From contig CAUDHE010000007.1 of the NCBI GenBank assembly GCA_958449275.1, forward strand, positions 1-42,616: a stretch of DNA of 42,616 nt. Direction: 5' to 3'. Both the position numbers and the translations under genes were made by a program. Source of the DNA: an uncultured Alistipes sp. (GTDB lineage Bacteria; Bacteroidota; Bacteroidia; Bacteroidales; Rikenellaceae). The notes beneath the pieces were generated by a model that did not search any database, was not told the origin of the DNA, and saw only the letters and a list, made by a program, of their open reading frames with translations. This document shows, one piece after another, positions 34,273 to 42,616 of the stretch. Positions within the stretch are counted from its first letter, which is position 1, and every line of letters begins with the position of its first letter.

Positions 34273-34342
34273 AATAACAAATGGAGTTTGTTATTTACTG
34301 CGTAATTGCAATATTTGTTATGCAATTTGACGTATTTGTTAT
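34273..34342. promoter_or_regulatory. dyad and repeats of TTTGTTAT upstream of the lipoprotein gene
   Basis: AATAACAAA (34273-34281) and TTTGTTATT (34287-34295) form a perfect 9-bp dyad with a TGGAG spacer. Two further direct TTTGTTAT copies lie at 34314-34321 and 34335-34342. It looks like a set of binding sites or a decayed promoter array. Confidence 0.5.
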
Positions 34343-34366
34343 ATTGAATCGGAAATTAATGTGAAA

Positions 34367-34411
34367 ACAAATATTCCCCGACGAAAACATTTTCCGTCGG
34401 GGAATATTTGT
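34367..34411 (-). terminator. prfC terminator
   Basis: Arms 34367-34383 and 34395-34411 are perfectly complementary over 17 bp, and the loop can pair further. It lies just past the prfC stop. No equivalent hairpin follows the displaced prfC fragment. Confidence 0.85.
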
Positions 34412-34427
34412 CTCGATATATCGCGAT

Positions 34428-36011
34428 CTAAAACTCGCTGGTGAAATGGAATCTTATATCCTTGAAATTCTCCTGCGCCAGGGCCAGGGCGTAGCTCGTG
34501 TCGGCGAGGAACACGTCGCGTCCGTGCTTGTCGACGGCCATATTGGAATGCTTGCGACGTTTGAAGTCGGCCAGCTGTTCGGCGTTGTCGCTCTCGATCC
34601 AGCACGCTTTGTGGATCGAAATGGGTTCCCAGCGGCATGAAGCGCCGTATTCGTGTTCCAGACGATACTGTATCACCTCGAATTGCAACGCGCCGACCGT
34701 GCCGATGATCTTGCGGCCGTTGAGGCTCGACGTGAAGAGCTGCGCCACGCCTTCGTCCATCAATTGGTCGATACCCTTGGCGAGCTGTTTGAATTTCAGC
34801 GGGTCGGCATTCTCGATGTAACGGAACAGCTCGGGCGAGAACGACGGGATTCCCGTGAATTTCAGCTTTTCGCCCTCGGTGAAGGTGTCGCCTATCTTGA
34901 ATGTCCCCGTGTCGTGCAGACCCACTATGTCGCCCGGATAGGCGAAGTCGATGATCGATTTCTTCTCGGCCATGAATGCCGTGGGCGACGAGAACTTGAG
35001 TTGCTTGCCGCTGCGCACGTGCAGGAAGTTCTTGTTACGTTCGAAAGTGCCCGAGCATATCTTCAGGAAGGCGATTCGGTCGCGGTGATTGGGATCCATG
35101 TTGGCGTGTATCTTGAATACGAATCCCGTCATTTTCGCCTCGTCGGGATTGACGGCACGCGTTTCGGCGGTAGAGGGGCGCGGCGAAGGAGCGATGCGGA
35201 TGAAGCATTCCAGGAGTTCGCGCACGCCGAAATTGTTGACGGCCGATCCGAAGAATACGGGCGCCAATTCGCCGTTGAGGTATGCTTCGCGTTCGAACGG
35301 ATCGTAGACGCCTTCCACCAGTTCGAGATTCTCGCGCAACTGTTCGGCGAATTTGGGAGTTATGTATTTGTCGAGTTCGGGCGATGTTATGTCGCTGAAA
35401 TCCACGGTCGAGGCATCGGCCGTTTGCCGCTCGTCGGTGGTGAACAGCGACAGATTGTGTTCGAAAATGTTGTAAACTCCCTTGAATGTGTCGCCGCTCG
35501 ATATCGGGAATGCCAGCGGACGCACGCGGATCTTCAGTTCGCGCTCCACCTCGTCCAGAAGATCGAAAGGATCCTTGCACGGGCGGTCGAGTTTGTTGAT
35601 GAATACCATTACGGGGGTGTTGCGCATGCGGCACACGTTCATCAGCTTGCGTGTCTGTGTCTCGACGCCTTTCGCGCCGTCGATGACTATGATAACCGAA
35701 TCGACGGCGGTGAGTGTGCGGTAGGTGTCTTCGGCGAAATCCTCGTGGCCCGGGGTGTCGAGGATGTTGATCTTCACGTTTTTGTAGTTGAAGCCCATTA
35801 CCGATGTGGCTACCGATATGCCTCGCTGGCGTTCTATTTCCATGAAGTCGGATGTGGCCCCTTTCTTTATCTTGTTGCTCTTGACGGCTCCCGCCACATG
35901 TATGGCGCCGCCGAACAGAAGCAGTTTTTCGGTAAGTGTGGTCTTTCCCGCATCGGGATGCGATATGATAGCGAACGTTCTGCGCTTTGTGATTTCGTCG
36001 ATCAACGCCAT
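34428..36011 (-). CDS. prfC: peptide chain release factor 3
   Basis: This translational GTPase recycles RF1/RF2 after termination. The 527-residue protein has the G1 loop SHPDAGKT (17-24), G3 DTPGH and G4 NKLD, and it closes with IRFHFTSEF. The preferred start is MALIDEITKRRTF at 36011; an in-frame ATG at 36041 falls within the promoter -7 box and cannot be transcribed from it. The 3' end exists a second time at 33140-33267, which makes this locus a likely recombination or integration site. Confidence 0.96.
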   Translation of the reverse strand: MALIDEITKRRTFAIISHPDAGKTTLTEKLLLFGGAIHVAGAVKSNKIKKGATSDFMEIERQRGISVATSVMGFNYKNVKINILDTPGHEDFAEDTYRTLTAVDSVIIVIDGAKGVETQTRKLMNVCRMRNTPVMVFINKLDRPCKDPFDLLDEVERELKIRVRPLAFPISSGDTFKGVYNIFEHNLSLFTTDERQTADASTVDFSDITSPELDKYITPKFAEQLRENLELVEGVYDPFEREAYLNGELAPVFFGSAVNNFGVRELLECFIRIAPSPRPSTAETRAVNPDEAKMTGFVFKIHANMDPNHRDRIAFLKICSGTFERNKNFLHVRSGKQLKFSSPTAFMAEKKSIIDFAYPGDIVGLHDTGTFKIGDTFTEGEKLKFTGIPSFSPELFRYIENADPLKFKQLAKGIDQLMDEGVAQLFTSSLNGRKIIGTVGALQFEVIQYRLEHEYGASCRWEPISIHKACWIESDNAEQLADFKRRKHSNMAVDKHGRDVFLADTSYALALAQENFKDIRFHFTSEF

Positions 36012-36038
36012 GATTTTCTCCGTTTTATTTTGCGACTG

Positions 36039-36070
36039 CAAAGATAATATAACCCCCGAAGCGAAGCAAA
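36039..36070 (-). promoter_or_regulatory. prfC promoter
   Basis: Minus-strand TTTG (36070-36067), 20 nt, TATCTTTG (36046-36039). The start point near 36032 fixes the prfC start at 36011. Confidence 0.8.
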
Positions 36071-36367
36071 TTTAACGGTGCACGATTTGATCGGGTTTCG
36101 CGATTCGGCGGCGTATGATTCCCGTAAATTTCGTTTGAGGTGTTGATTTGTAACATCGGCGTGCATTCGGGCCGCTCTCGAATGCCAAAAATGCTGAATT
36201 GTGTTTCGATATGTAAGCATATTGCGGCTCTGTGGAGTGTATGTATCGATAAATTAGCGGTATCGTATGTAAAAAAATGTAATTTAGATTTGCGCGATGT
36301 GGTAATTTTGCTTATATTCGTATCGTTGTTCGACATTGTATGATTCCGTATTTTACGAAGAGTAGTT
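36071..36367. other. gap between prfC and the plug-like pair
   Basis: No credible gene is seen. A TAATTTTG box at 36303-36310, about 58 nt before the next ATG, is the only promoter-like signal, without a good upstream TTG box. Confidence 0.5.
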
Positions 36368-37096
36368 ATGATGAAGTGGCTGATATTGTTGTTGGCATCG
36401 ACGGCGGTATTGTCGGTTTCGGCGCAGGAGACCATTACGCTCGACGACGGGACTGTCGTTACGGCTGTCCCGAATGGTTATTCGACCTCCATTCCGTCGG
36501 AATTTGCGCGTATGTTCAAAGGCACGGTAGTCGACGAGAACGGTAATCCGATCGAGGGGGTACAGGTATCCATGTGCCATAACATGGTTTTCCCGCAGAT
36601 CTACGGCGGTGCGAGCAATCGCAAGGGCGAATTCTCGGTGAGATTGAACCGCGGCGAATATATCGCCGAATTCTCGGCTGTCGGATACGAGAAGAAGCGC
36701 ATCGAGATGGATATGATGCACGATGTGACTCTCGATGAACCGATCGTGCTGTCTGCGGCGGATGTCGATATGCCCGAAGCGGGCCGCAATACCATAAAAT
36801 ATATGCGTCAAAGTTATCAGGTCAATTTCAAGCCCGATTCATATTGCGAAGATCGTACGCTGGCCGATATTTTGGCTTCCGAGGTGCCGTTTTTCGATAT
36901 TTGGAACGATGTTCCCAAAGTGTTGCAGAATCCTAAATTCGAAATATGCTTGAATAAACAGACGCTGAATGTCGATGTTGCCGTCATGAAAAATTATTTT
37001 TCGTCTATATCTGCGGCGGATGTCGTGAGTGTCAGGATTGTTTCGGCGAGCATAGCTCAGGATCGGCCCACTGCCGTTTTTATCACCACGAAATAA
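36368..37096 (+). CDS. secreted carboxypeptidase-regulatory/plug-like protein A
   Basis: A 242-residue exported protein (signal to about 20). A carboxypeptidase-regulatory-like domain spans about 50-130 (GTVVDENGNPIEGVQVSM, GYEKKRIEM). The C-terminal part resembles the plug of TonB-dependent proteins: TLADIL (164-169), ISAADVVSVRIV (214-225) and a closing FITTK. No barrel follows; the gene stops where a barrel would begin. It may be a stand-alone periplasmic plug or adaptor, or the remnant of a receptor. A paralogue follows 121 nt later. An alternative start is the next codon (36371). Confidence 0.75.
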   Translation: MMKWLILLLASTAVLSVSAQETITLDDGTVVTAVPNGYSTSIPSEFARMFKGTVVDENGNPIEGVQVSMCHNMVFPQIYGGASNRKGEFSVRLNRGEYIAEFSAVGYEKKRIEMDMMHDVTLDEPIVLSAADVDMPEAGRNTIKYMRQSYQVNFKPDSYCEDRTLADILASEVPFFDIWNDVPKVLQNPKFEICLNKQTLNVDVAVMKNYFSSISAADVVSVRIVSASIAQDRPTAVFITTK

Positions 37097-37217
37097 TCAG
37101 GAACATTTTCGGGGCGATGTCTTGCAGTTCGTCGTAGTTGTGCGGGGAGCATCCTTACCGGCACTTCTTGCTCAATGCAGAGTGTTTTACGGAGCCTATT
37201 GATTAACTTGTTATATT

Positions 37218-37955
37218 ATGAGGATAACACTATTGGCATTTGCCTTTTCTCTCTTTGCATCTTCTTTTGCTTGTGCGCAGGAGCGGATATTTCTCAACGA
37301 CGGATCGATGGCGACCGTAGAGCGGTCGTCGGCCATAAGTCCCGAGATGGCTTCCGTTTGCAGCGGTATCGTGGTGGCCGAAAACGGCGACCCGATCGAC
37401 GGCGTGACGGTGGCCGCATGTCAAGATCTGCTGGTACCGAGCGTCTTCGGCATCCAAAGCAAGAAAGGCGGTAGATTCGATTTGCGCGTGCGCAAGGGCC
37501 GCTACGTACTGGAGTTTGTGGCTTCGGGGTACGACAGGGTACGGATTGAGGCCGATCTCACCGATGACAGGCTCGATCTCGGCAAGGTGGTCATGCACCT
37601 GCCCGAAGGCGGCAAGCCCGAGGATAGCGGCGATACCTTCAAATTCATGAGAAATTATTACCTGCTGTCGCTAAAGCCTCATCCGTTACGCGAGGGCAAG
37701 ACTTTGGCCGATGTTCTGGAGGCGCTGCCGTTCGTGGAACTCTTTTCCGAGCCGCAGAGCGTGATGTTCAACGAGATGTATGAACTGAGCATCGACGGGC
37801 AGGCGGTGCGCGTCAAGCCCGAGGTGCTGAAGGGCTATTTGGCGAGCATTGCGGCGGGGGATGTTAAGAGCGTGAAGGTCGTGGCGGGCCGTCGTGCACC
37901 CGTGGCCGACGTGTATCCTGCTACACCTGCGGTGGTCAGCGTCACCACCCGATAG
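37218..37955 (+). CDS. secreted carboxypeptidase-regulatory/plug-like protein B
   Basis: A 245-residue paralogue of the previous gene with the same layout. It has a signal to about 20, a regulatory-like domain (about 49-130; GIVVAENGDPIDGVTV, GYDRVRIEADL), TLADVLEALPFVEL (162-175), YELSIDGQAV near 190, IAAGDVKSVKVV (211-222) and a closing VVSVTTR. The SIDGQ and DVKSVKVV blocks parallel YIDGV and DVKSVDV in the barrel protein at 26039-28648. It lacks a barrel. Retention of two complete copies argues against simple decay. Function is unknown. Confidence 0.75.
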   Translation: MRITLLAFAFSLFASSFACAQERIFLNDGSMATVERSSAISPEMASVCSGIVVAENGDPIDGVTVAACQDLLVPSVFGIQSKKGGRFDLRVRKGRYVLEFVASGYDRVRIEADLTDDRLDLGKVVMHLPEGGKPEDSGDTFKFMRNYYLLSLKPHPLREGKTLADVLEALPFVELFSEPQSVMFNEMYELSIDGQAVRVKPEVLKGYLASIAAGDVKSVKVVAGRRAPVADVYPATPAVVSVTTR

Positions 37956-37965
37956 CTTGTATAAA

Positions 37966-37994
37966 GTTCGCCGTCACGTAAAGTGGCGGCGAAC
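37966..37994. terminator. hairpin between plug-like gene B and pyrD
   Basis: GTTCGCCGTCAC (37966-37977) pairs with 37983-37994 with one wobble around GTAAA. It sits between convergent genes. The U-tract is poor, so termination efficiency is uncertain. Confidence 0.55.
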
Positions 37995-38022
37995 TGCTTC
38001 ATTCGGATGACTTTTTGGCGAA

Positions 38023-38943
38023 TTATCGCGCCACGCCGATTATGTCGCGCAGACGCTCGATGCCGAGACGTTCCATCTCGTAAGGCAAATCCTCTATTAT
38101 GCGTTTGCAGGCGTAGGGATCCTTGAGGTTGGCTGCGCCGACTTGCACCGCCGTCGCGCCCGCCATCATCATCTCTATGACGTCGGCCGCGCTCTCCACG
38201 CCTCCGCAACCCATTACGGGTATGTCGCATGCGCCCGCTACCTGATAGACCATACGCAAAGCCACGGGGAATATGGCGGGACCCGAAAAGCCGCCCATTT
38301 TGTTGGCTATGACGGGACGGCGGCGACGTGTGTCGATGCGCATGCCGAGCATTGTGTTTATGAGACATATGCCGTCGGCACCAGCCTCCTCGCATGCCTT
38401 GGCTATGGCCGCGATGTCGGTGACGTTGGGACTGAGTTTTATGAAGACGGGTTTTGTCGTCACTGCCTTTACGGCGCACGTCACCTCGGCGGCCATCGCG
38501 GGATCGGTCCCGAAACTCATTCCTCCGTTATGTACGTTGGGGCACGAAACGTTCACCTCGATTATGGCCACCTGCTCCTCGCGGTCGATCTTGGCGCAGC
38601 ATTCGGCATATTCGTCGATCGAAAAGCCGCTTATGTTGGCTATTATCGGCTTGCGGAATATGCCGCGCAGGTGCGGCAGCTCCTCGGAAATTACCGCGTC
38701 GATGCCCGGATTCTGCAATCCCACCGAGTTTATCATTCCCGCGCGGCACTCGGCTATGCGGGGAGTGGGATTGCCGAAACGCGCTTCGCGAGTGGTGCCT
38801 TTGATCGAGATCGATCCCAAAATGTTGATATCGTAAAAGTTGTTGTGCTCCGTGCCGAAACCGAATGTGCCGCTGGCGGGGATGACGGGATTGTCCAACC
38901 CCACGCCGCACAGTTCGACCGACAGATCGTAATTCTTTGCCAT
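38023..38943 (-). CDS. pyrD: dihydroorotate dehydrogenase B, catalytic subunit
   Basis: It oxidises dihydroorotate to orotate in pyrimidine synthesis. The 306-residue FMN protein is of the NAD-linked class 1B, shown by the Cys active-site loop NVSCPNVHNGGMSFG and by its pyrK neighbour. GCGGVESAADVIEMMMAGA forms the phosphate-binding end of the barrel. The start is MAKNYDLSVEL at 38943; upstream in-frame codons lie inside pyrK. It ends the carB-pyrK-pyrD unit, 11 nt after pyrK. Confidence 0.95.
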   Translation of the reverse strand: MAKNYDLSVELCGVGLDNPVIPASGTFGFGTEHNNFYDINILGSISIKGTTREARFGNPTPRIAECRAGMINSVGLQNPGIDAVISEELPHLRGIFRKPIIANISGFSIDEYAECCAKIDREEQVAIIEVNVSCPNVHNGGMSFGTDPAMAAEVTCAVKAVTTKPVFIKLSPNVTDIAAIAKACEEAGADGICLINTMLGMRIDTRRRRPVIANKMGGFSGPAIFPVALRMVYQVAGACDIPVMGCGGVESAADVIEMMMAGATAVQVGAANLKDPYACKRIIEDLPYEMERLGIERLRDIIGVAR

Positions 38944-38954
38944 GACTCTCTGTT

Positions 38955-39695
38955 TTACCAAATTATCTCTTCGCGTTTCATGACGGGACCGTCTTTGCAG
39001 ATGCGTTTGTTGCCCGCCAGGGTCTTGCAGCTGCACCCCATGCAGGCTCCGAATCCGCATCCCATGCGCTCCTCGAAACTGAGTTCGCCGCTTTGCGTGC
39101 AGCATTCGCACAAGGCGCGCAGCATGGGCAGGGGACCGCAGGCATAGAAGTAGTCGAAATTGACGGCATTGGCGCGTATGGCGTCGGTCACGAATCCCTT
39201 AGTCCCTTTCGATCCGTCGGCCGTAGAGACGAACACTTTGGCTCCCAAAGCTCGGAATTCGTCTTCGTAAAAGATCTCTGCCGCCGTGTTGAATCCGAGC
39301 ACGACGGTTACGTCGCGTCCGCGGGCGATCAGCTCTTTGGCCAGTTTGTACAGCGGCGGCACGCCTACGCCTCCGCCGACCAGTAGCGGGCGGAGGCATT
39401 CGGCCTCGGGGTCGAATCCGTTGCCCAGTCCCGTCAGCAGGTCGAGCTTCGTGCCCGCCGTCATGCGGCTCATCGCCAGGGTGCCGTTGCCGACCACCTT
39501 GTATATCAGTGTCACTGTGTCGTCGCCATAGTCGCATATCGATATGGGACGGCGCAGGTAGAACCCGTCCAGTTCGATGTTGACGAACTGCCCCGGGCGG
39601 TCGATCCACCGTGTGTCGCCTTTCAGAACCATGCGGCGCACATCGGCTGTCAAAGGCTCGTTGGCCGTGATTTCGTATATTCCCTTTTTATACAT
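38955..39695 (-). CDS. pyrK: dihydroorotate dehydrogenase B, electron-transfer subunit
   Basis: This is the iron-sulphur flavoprotein that passes electrons from PyrD to NAD+. The 246-residue chain has the FAD-binding motif RRPISICDYG, an NAD-binding half (LLVGGGVGVPPLYKLAKEL) and a C-terminal 2Fe-2S cluster with four cysteines in ERMGCGFGACMGCSCK and RICKDG. It starts 2 nt after carB and precedes pyrD, forming the class 1B complex. Confidence 0.95.
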   Translation of the reverse strand: MYKKGIYEITANEPLTADVRRMVLKGDTRWIDRPGQFVNIELDGFYLRRPISICDYGDDTVTLIYKVVGNGTLAMSRMTAGTKLDLLTGLGNGFDPEAECLRPLLVGGGVGVPPLYKLAKELIARGRDVTVVLGFNTAAEIFYEDEFRALGAKVFVSTADGSKGTKGFVTDAIRANAVNFDYFYACGPLPMLRALCECCTQSGELSFEERMGCGFGACMGCSCKTLAGNKRICKDGPVMKREEIIW

Positions 39696-39697
39696 GT

Positions 39698-42616
39698 CTA
39701 TTTCGCATCGATGGTTGAAACGCCTAACGTGATCTCTTCCAGCACGTCGAGCAGTACGCTCACCGTTTCCAGCGCGGTGAATATCGTCACGTTGTTCTCC
39801 ACTGCGGCGCGGCGTATGTCGTAACCGTCGCGGCGTGTGCTGTGCTGATTGACGTCGATGGTGTTGATTACGTAGGTCACATGTCCCTTACGCAGCGAGT
39901 CGTAGATCTCGGTGCTGCCTTCGCTCAGCTTGCGCAGATAGCGGGTGCGGATGCCGTGGCTGCGCAGGAACTCTGTGGTGCCTTTCGTCGCCTCGATGTT
40001 GAATCCCAGATCGTAGAAACGTTTTATGAGCGGTAGGGCGCGCATCTTGTCGCGGTCGGCCAGCGTGACGAATATGGTGCCGTAGTTGGCCACCGTCATG
40101 CCCGACGATTGCAGCGATTTGTAGAGCGCGCGGGTGAGGCTCTTGTCGTAACCGATGGCCTCGCCCGTCGATTTCATTTCGGGCGAGAGGTACGAATCCA
40201 CGCCGCGGATCTTCGCGAACGAGAAGGCGGGTGATTTTACGAACCAGCGGCTGCTCTCCTTGCCGTAGATCTCGGTTATTCCCTGCTGCTTGAGCGAGTG
40301 TCCGAGGATTACGAGCGTCGCGATCTTGGCCATGGGCACGCCCGTCGATTTCGAGAGGAACGGCACCGTGCGCGACGAACGGGGATTGACCTCTATGACG
40401 TACACCTTGTCGTTCTCGTCGACGATGAACTGAATGTTGAACAGACCCACTATTCCTATCGCGAGACCAAGACGCTCGGTGTAGCTTATGATCGTCTGCT
40501 TCACCTCGCTGCTGACGCTGAAAGTGGGGTAGACGCTTATACTGTCGCCCGAGTGGATTCCCGTGCGCTCGACGTGCTCCATGATGCCAGGGATGAACAC
40601 GTCCTTGCCGTCGCAGATGGCATCCACCTCCAGCTCTTTGCCCTGGATGTATTTGTCGACCAGCACGGGCGACTTCTCGTTGATCTCCACCGCCGAGCGC
40701 AGGTAGTGGCGCAGCGTCTCCTCGTTGCCCACGATCTGCATGGCGCGGCCGCCGAGTACGAAGCTCGGACGCACCAGTACGGGATAGCCTATGCGAGCCG
40801 CTGCGGCCACGCCCGCCTCGATGTCGGTCACCGCCTCGGCCTGCGGCTGGGGTATGCCCACTTCGTTCATTATGCGTTCGAAGCACTTGCGGTCCTCGGC
40901 GTTGTTGATGGCTTCGATGTCGGTACCGATGATCCTGACGCCCAGTTCGGCCAGCGGCTCGGCCAGATTGATGGCCGTCTGACCGCCAAGCGACACCACG
41001 ATGCCGTCGGGATGCTCCAACTCCACCACGTTCATCACATCCTCCACCGTAAGCGGCTCGAAATAGAGCTTGTCGCTGATGGTGTAGTCGGTCGACACGG
41101 TCTCGGGATTGTTGTTTATGATTATGGCCTCGTACCCCGCCTCCTTGATGGTCCAGATGGCGTGTACGGTCGAGTAGTCGAACTCTACGCCCTGACCTAT
41201 GCGGATGGGGCCCGAGCCCAGTACCAATATCTTTTTACGGTCGCTCACGACCGATTCGTTCTCCTGCTCGTAGGTCGAATAGAAGTAGGGCACGTACGAA
41301 TCGAACTCGCTGGCGCAGGTGTCGATCATCTTGTATACGGGGAATATCTTTTCGCTGCGGCGCAGGCAGAATACTTCCGCTTCGCTCATGCCCCAAAGCT
41401 GACCGATGTATTTGTCGCTGAAACCCATTCGCTTGGCGTCGCGCAAAATCTCGATGTCGCCTTTGGCGGCCGCGACGGCATTTTCCAATTCGACTATGTT
41501 CTTGAACTTCTCGAGGAAGAGCATGTCGATCTTGGTGTGATTGTAGATTATGAGCAGATCGACACCCTTGCGGATCAGCTGCGCTATGGCGTAAAGACGG
41601 TCGTCGGTGCCTTTGCGGATGTATTCCAGAAGCTCCTCCGACGAGCAGTCGTCGAATTTTTTGTGGTAGATGTGGCACACGCCCGTCTCCAATGAGCGCA
41701 CGGCCTTCAGAAGACTCTCCTCGATGGTGCGGCCTATGCTCATCACCTCGCCCGTAGCCTTCATCTGCGTGCCCAGTTCGTTAGACGCGTCGCTGAATTT
41801 GTCGAACGGGAAACGCGCGATCTTGGTGACCACGTAGTCGAGCGCGGGTTCGAAGCTGGCGGGGGTGTTGGCTATGCGGATCTCGTCGAGAGTGAGTCCC
41901 ACGGCGATCTTGGCACTGACACGGGCGATGGGGTAGCCGCTGGCTTTCGACGCCAGGGCCGACGACCGCGACACGCGGGGATTTACCTCGATTATGTAGT
42001 ATTTGAACGACAGGGGATCCAACGCGAACTGCACGTTGCAACCGCCCTCGATCTCCAATGCGCGGATGATTTTCAGTGCGCTGTCGCGCAGAAGCTGATA
42101 CTCCTTGTTGGTGAGCGTCTGGCTCGGTGCCACCACTATCGAGTCGCCGGTGTGTATGCCCACGGGATCGATGTTCTCCATGTTGCATATCGTGATGGCG
42201 GTGTCGTTCTTGTCGCGCATCACCTCGTACTCTATCTCCTTGTAGCCCTTGATGCTCTTTTCGACCAGCACCTGATGTACGGGCGAGAGCGCGAGAGCGT
42301 TGCGCATCACCTCGCGCAGCTCCTCCTCGTTGTCGGCGAAGCCGCCGCCCGTTCCGCCCAGCGTGAACGCGGGACGAAGCACCACGGGATAACCTATCTC
42401 CTCGGCAGCCTTCACGCCCGCCTCCATGGTGTTCACCACGATCGACGGCAGAACGGGTTCGCCGATACTGAGACACAGCTCCTTGAACAACTCGCGGTCC
42501 TCGGCTTTCTCGATGCTCTTGAACGAGGTGCCGAGGATCTCTACCTGACACTCGTCCAGCACTCCCTTCTTGGCCAACTGCACGGCCAAGTTCAAACCTG
42601 TTTGACCTCCGAGGCT
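39698..42616 (-). CDS. carB: carbamoyl-phosphate synthase large subunit, 5' end missing
   Basis: It makes carbamoyl phosphate from ammonia, bicarbonate and two ATP for pyrimidine and arginine synthesis. About 970 residues are visible and the frame stays open to the window edge (SLGGQTGLN at the edge), so roughly 100 N-terminal residues lie outside. Both ATP-grasp halves are present: RPAFTLGGTGGG in the first and RPSFVLGGRAMQ in the second, with VLGSGPIRIGQGVEFDYS between them. A C-terminal allosteric domain ends VLEEITLGVSTIDAK. It leads carB-pyrK-pyrD. No separate start should be set at 42595. Confidence 0.96.
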   Translation of the reverse strand, partial: SLGGQTGLNLAVQLAKKGVLDECQVEILGTSFKSIEKAEDRELFKELCLSIGEPVLPSIVVNTMEAGVKAAEEIGYPVVLRPAFTLGGTGGGFADNEEELREVMRNALALSPVHQVLVEKSIKGYKEIEYEVMRDKNDTAITICNMENIDPVGIHTGDSIVVAPSQTLTNKEYQLLRDSALKIIRALEIEGGCNVQFALDPLSFKYYIIEVNPRVSRSSALASKASGYPIARVSAKIAVGLTLDEIRIANTPASFEPALDYVVTKIARFPFDKFSDASNELGTQMKATGEVMSIGRTIEESLLKAVRSLETGVCHIYHKKFDDCSSEELLEYIRKGTDDRLYAIAQLIRKGVDLLIIYNHTKIDMLFLEKFKNIVELENAVAAAKGDIEILRDAKRMGFSDKYIGQLWGMSEAEVFCLRRSEKIFPVYKMIDTCASEFDSYVPYFYSTYEQENESVVSDRKKILVLGSGPIRIGQGVEFDYSTVHAIWTIKEAGYEAIIINNNPETVSTDYTISDKLYFEPLTVEDVMNVVELEHPDGIVVSLGGQTAINLAEPLAELGVRIIGTDIEAINNAEDRKCFERIMNEVGIPQPQAEAVTDIEAGVAAAARIGYPVLVRPSFVLGGRAMQIVGNEETLRHYLRSAVEINEKSPVLVDKYIQGKELEVDAICDGKDVFIPGIMEHVERTGIHSGDSISVYPTFSVSSEVKQTIISYTERLGLAIGIVGLFNIQFIVDENDKVYVIEVNPRSSRTVPFLSKSTGVPMAKIATLVILGHSLKQQGITEIYGKESSRWFVKSPAFSFAKIRGVDSYLSPEMKSTGEAIGYDKSLTRALYKSLQSSGMTVANYGTIFVTLADRDKMRALPLIKRFYDLGFNIEATKGTTEFLRSHGIRTRYLRKLSEGSTEIYDSLRKGHVTYVINTIDVNQHSTRRDGYDIRRAAVENNVTIFTALETVSVLLDVLEEITLGVSTIDAK

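Overview
The window looks like chromosomal DNA of a Bacteroidales bacterium, most likely Rikenellaceae (Alistipes-like). The reasons are: repeated Bacteroidetes-type promoters (a TTTG or TTG box, 19-20 nt, then TAnnTTTG); families typical of the phylum (GLPGLI, BACON and NVEAL proteins, 6-bladed propeller lipoproteins, DUF4834, split LysO, pyruvate phosphate dikinase); and gene orders such as acpP-fabF-rnc. Coding DNA is moderately GC-rich, but two islands are visibly AT-richer (about 3.28-5.21 kb and 31.1-34.4 kb). The genus is an inference. No rRNA, tRNA, CRISPR array, transposase or integrase was seen.

Layout. 1-466: structured intergenic DNA. 467-3172: gapA and an MlaEF-type lipid ABC transporter. 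3284-5209: two AT-rich lipoprotein genes of unknown function. 5351-12479: a DUF4834 gene, purB, mnmA, a degenerate EEP-family protein and ppdK. 12581-15140: glyS-ruvX-def on the minus strand. 15249-18365: acpP-fabF-rnc, then radC after a dispersed repeat. 18529-20934: pepE, yraN, waaA. 21283-22908: BACON/LamG-like lipoprotein. 23109-25034: divergent MptE-like and GT2 genes sharing one promoter region. 25163-28648: GLPGLI plus TonB-dependent-type outer-membrane protein. 28652-29555: LysO split over two genes. 29798-31024: queA. 31100-34224: accessory cluster (propeller lipoprotein, two NVEAL proteins, an unknown lipoprotein). 34428-36011: prfC. 36368-37955: two tandem secreted proteins with a carboxypeptidase-regulatory-like domain and a plug-like end but no barrel. 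38023-42616: carB-pyrK-pyrD, with carB cut by the window edge.

The core genes serve central carbon metabolism (gapA, ppdK), purine and pyrimidine synthesis (purB, carB-pyrK-pyrD), translation and tRNA modification (glyS, def, prfC, mnmA, queA), fatty-acid synthesis (acpP, fabF) and the envelope (mlaEF, waaA, GT2). The accessory genes are mostly exported or surface proteins.

The points most worth a second look are: a 128-bp displaced copy of the prfC 3' end that differs almost only at synonymous sites and brackets a lipoprotein gene; a pair of barrel-less plug-like proteins; a three-copy structured intergenic repeat family; an NVEAL gene that loses its start through one extra A; an EEP-fold protein lacking catalytic residues; a G9 tract inside a surface lipoprotein gene; and almost fully overlapping divergent promoters for two envelope-glycan genes.
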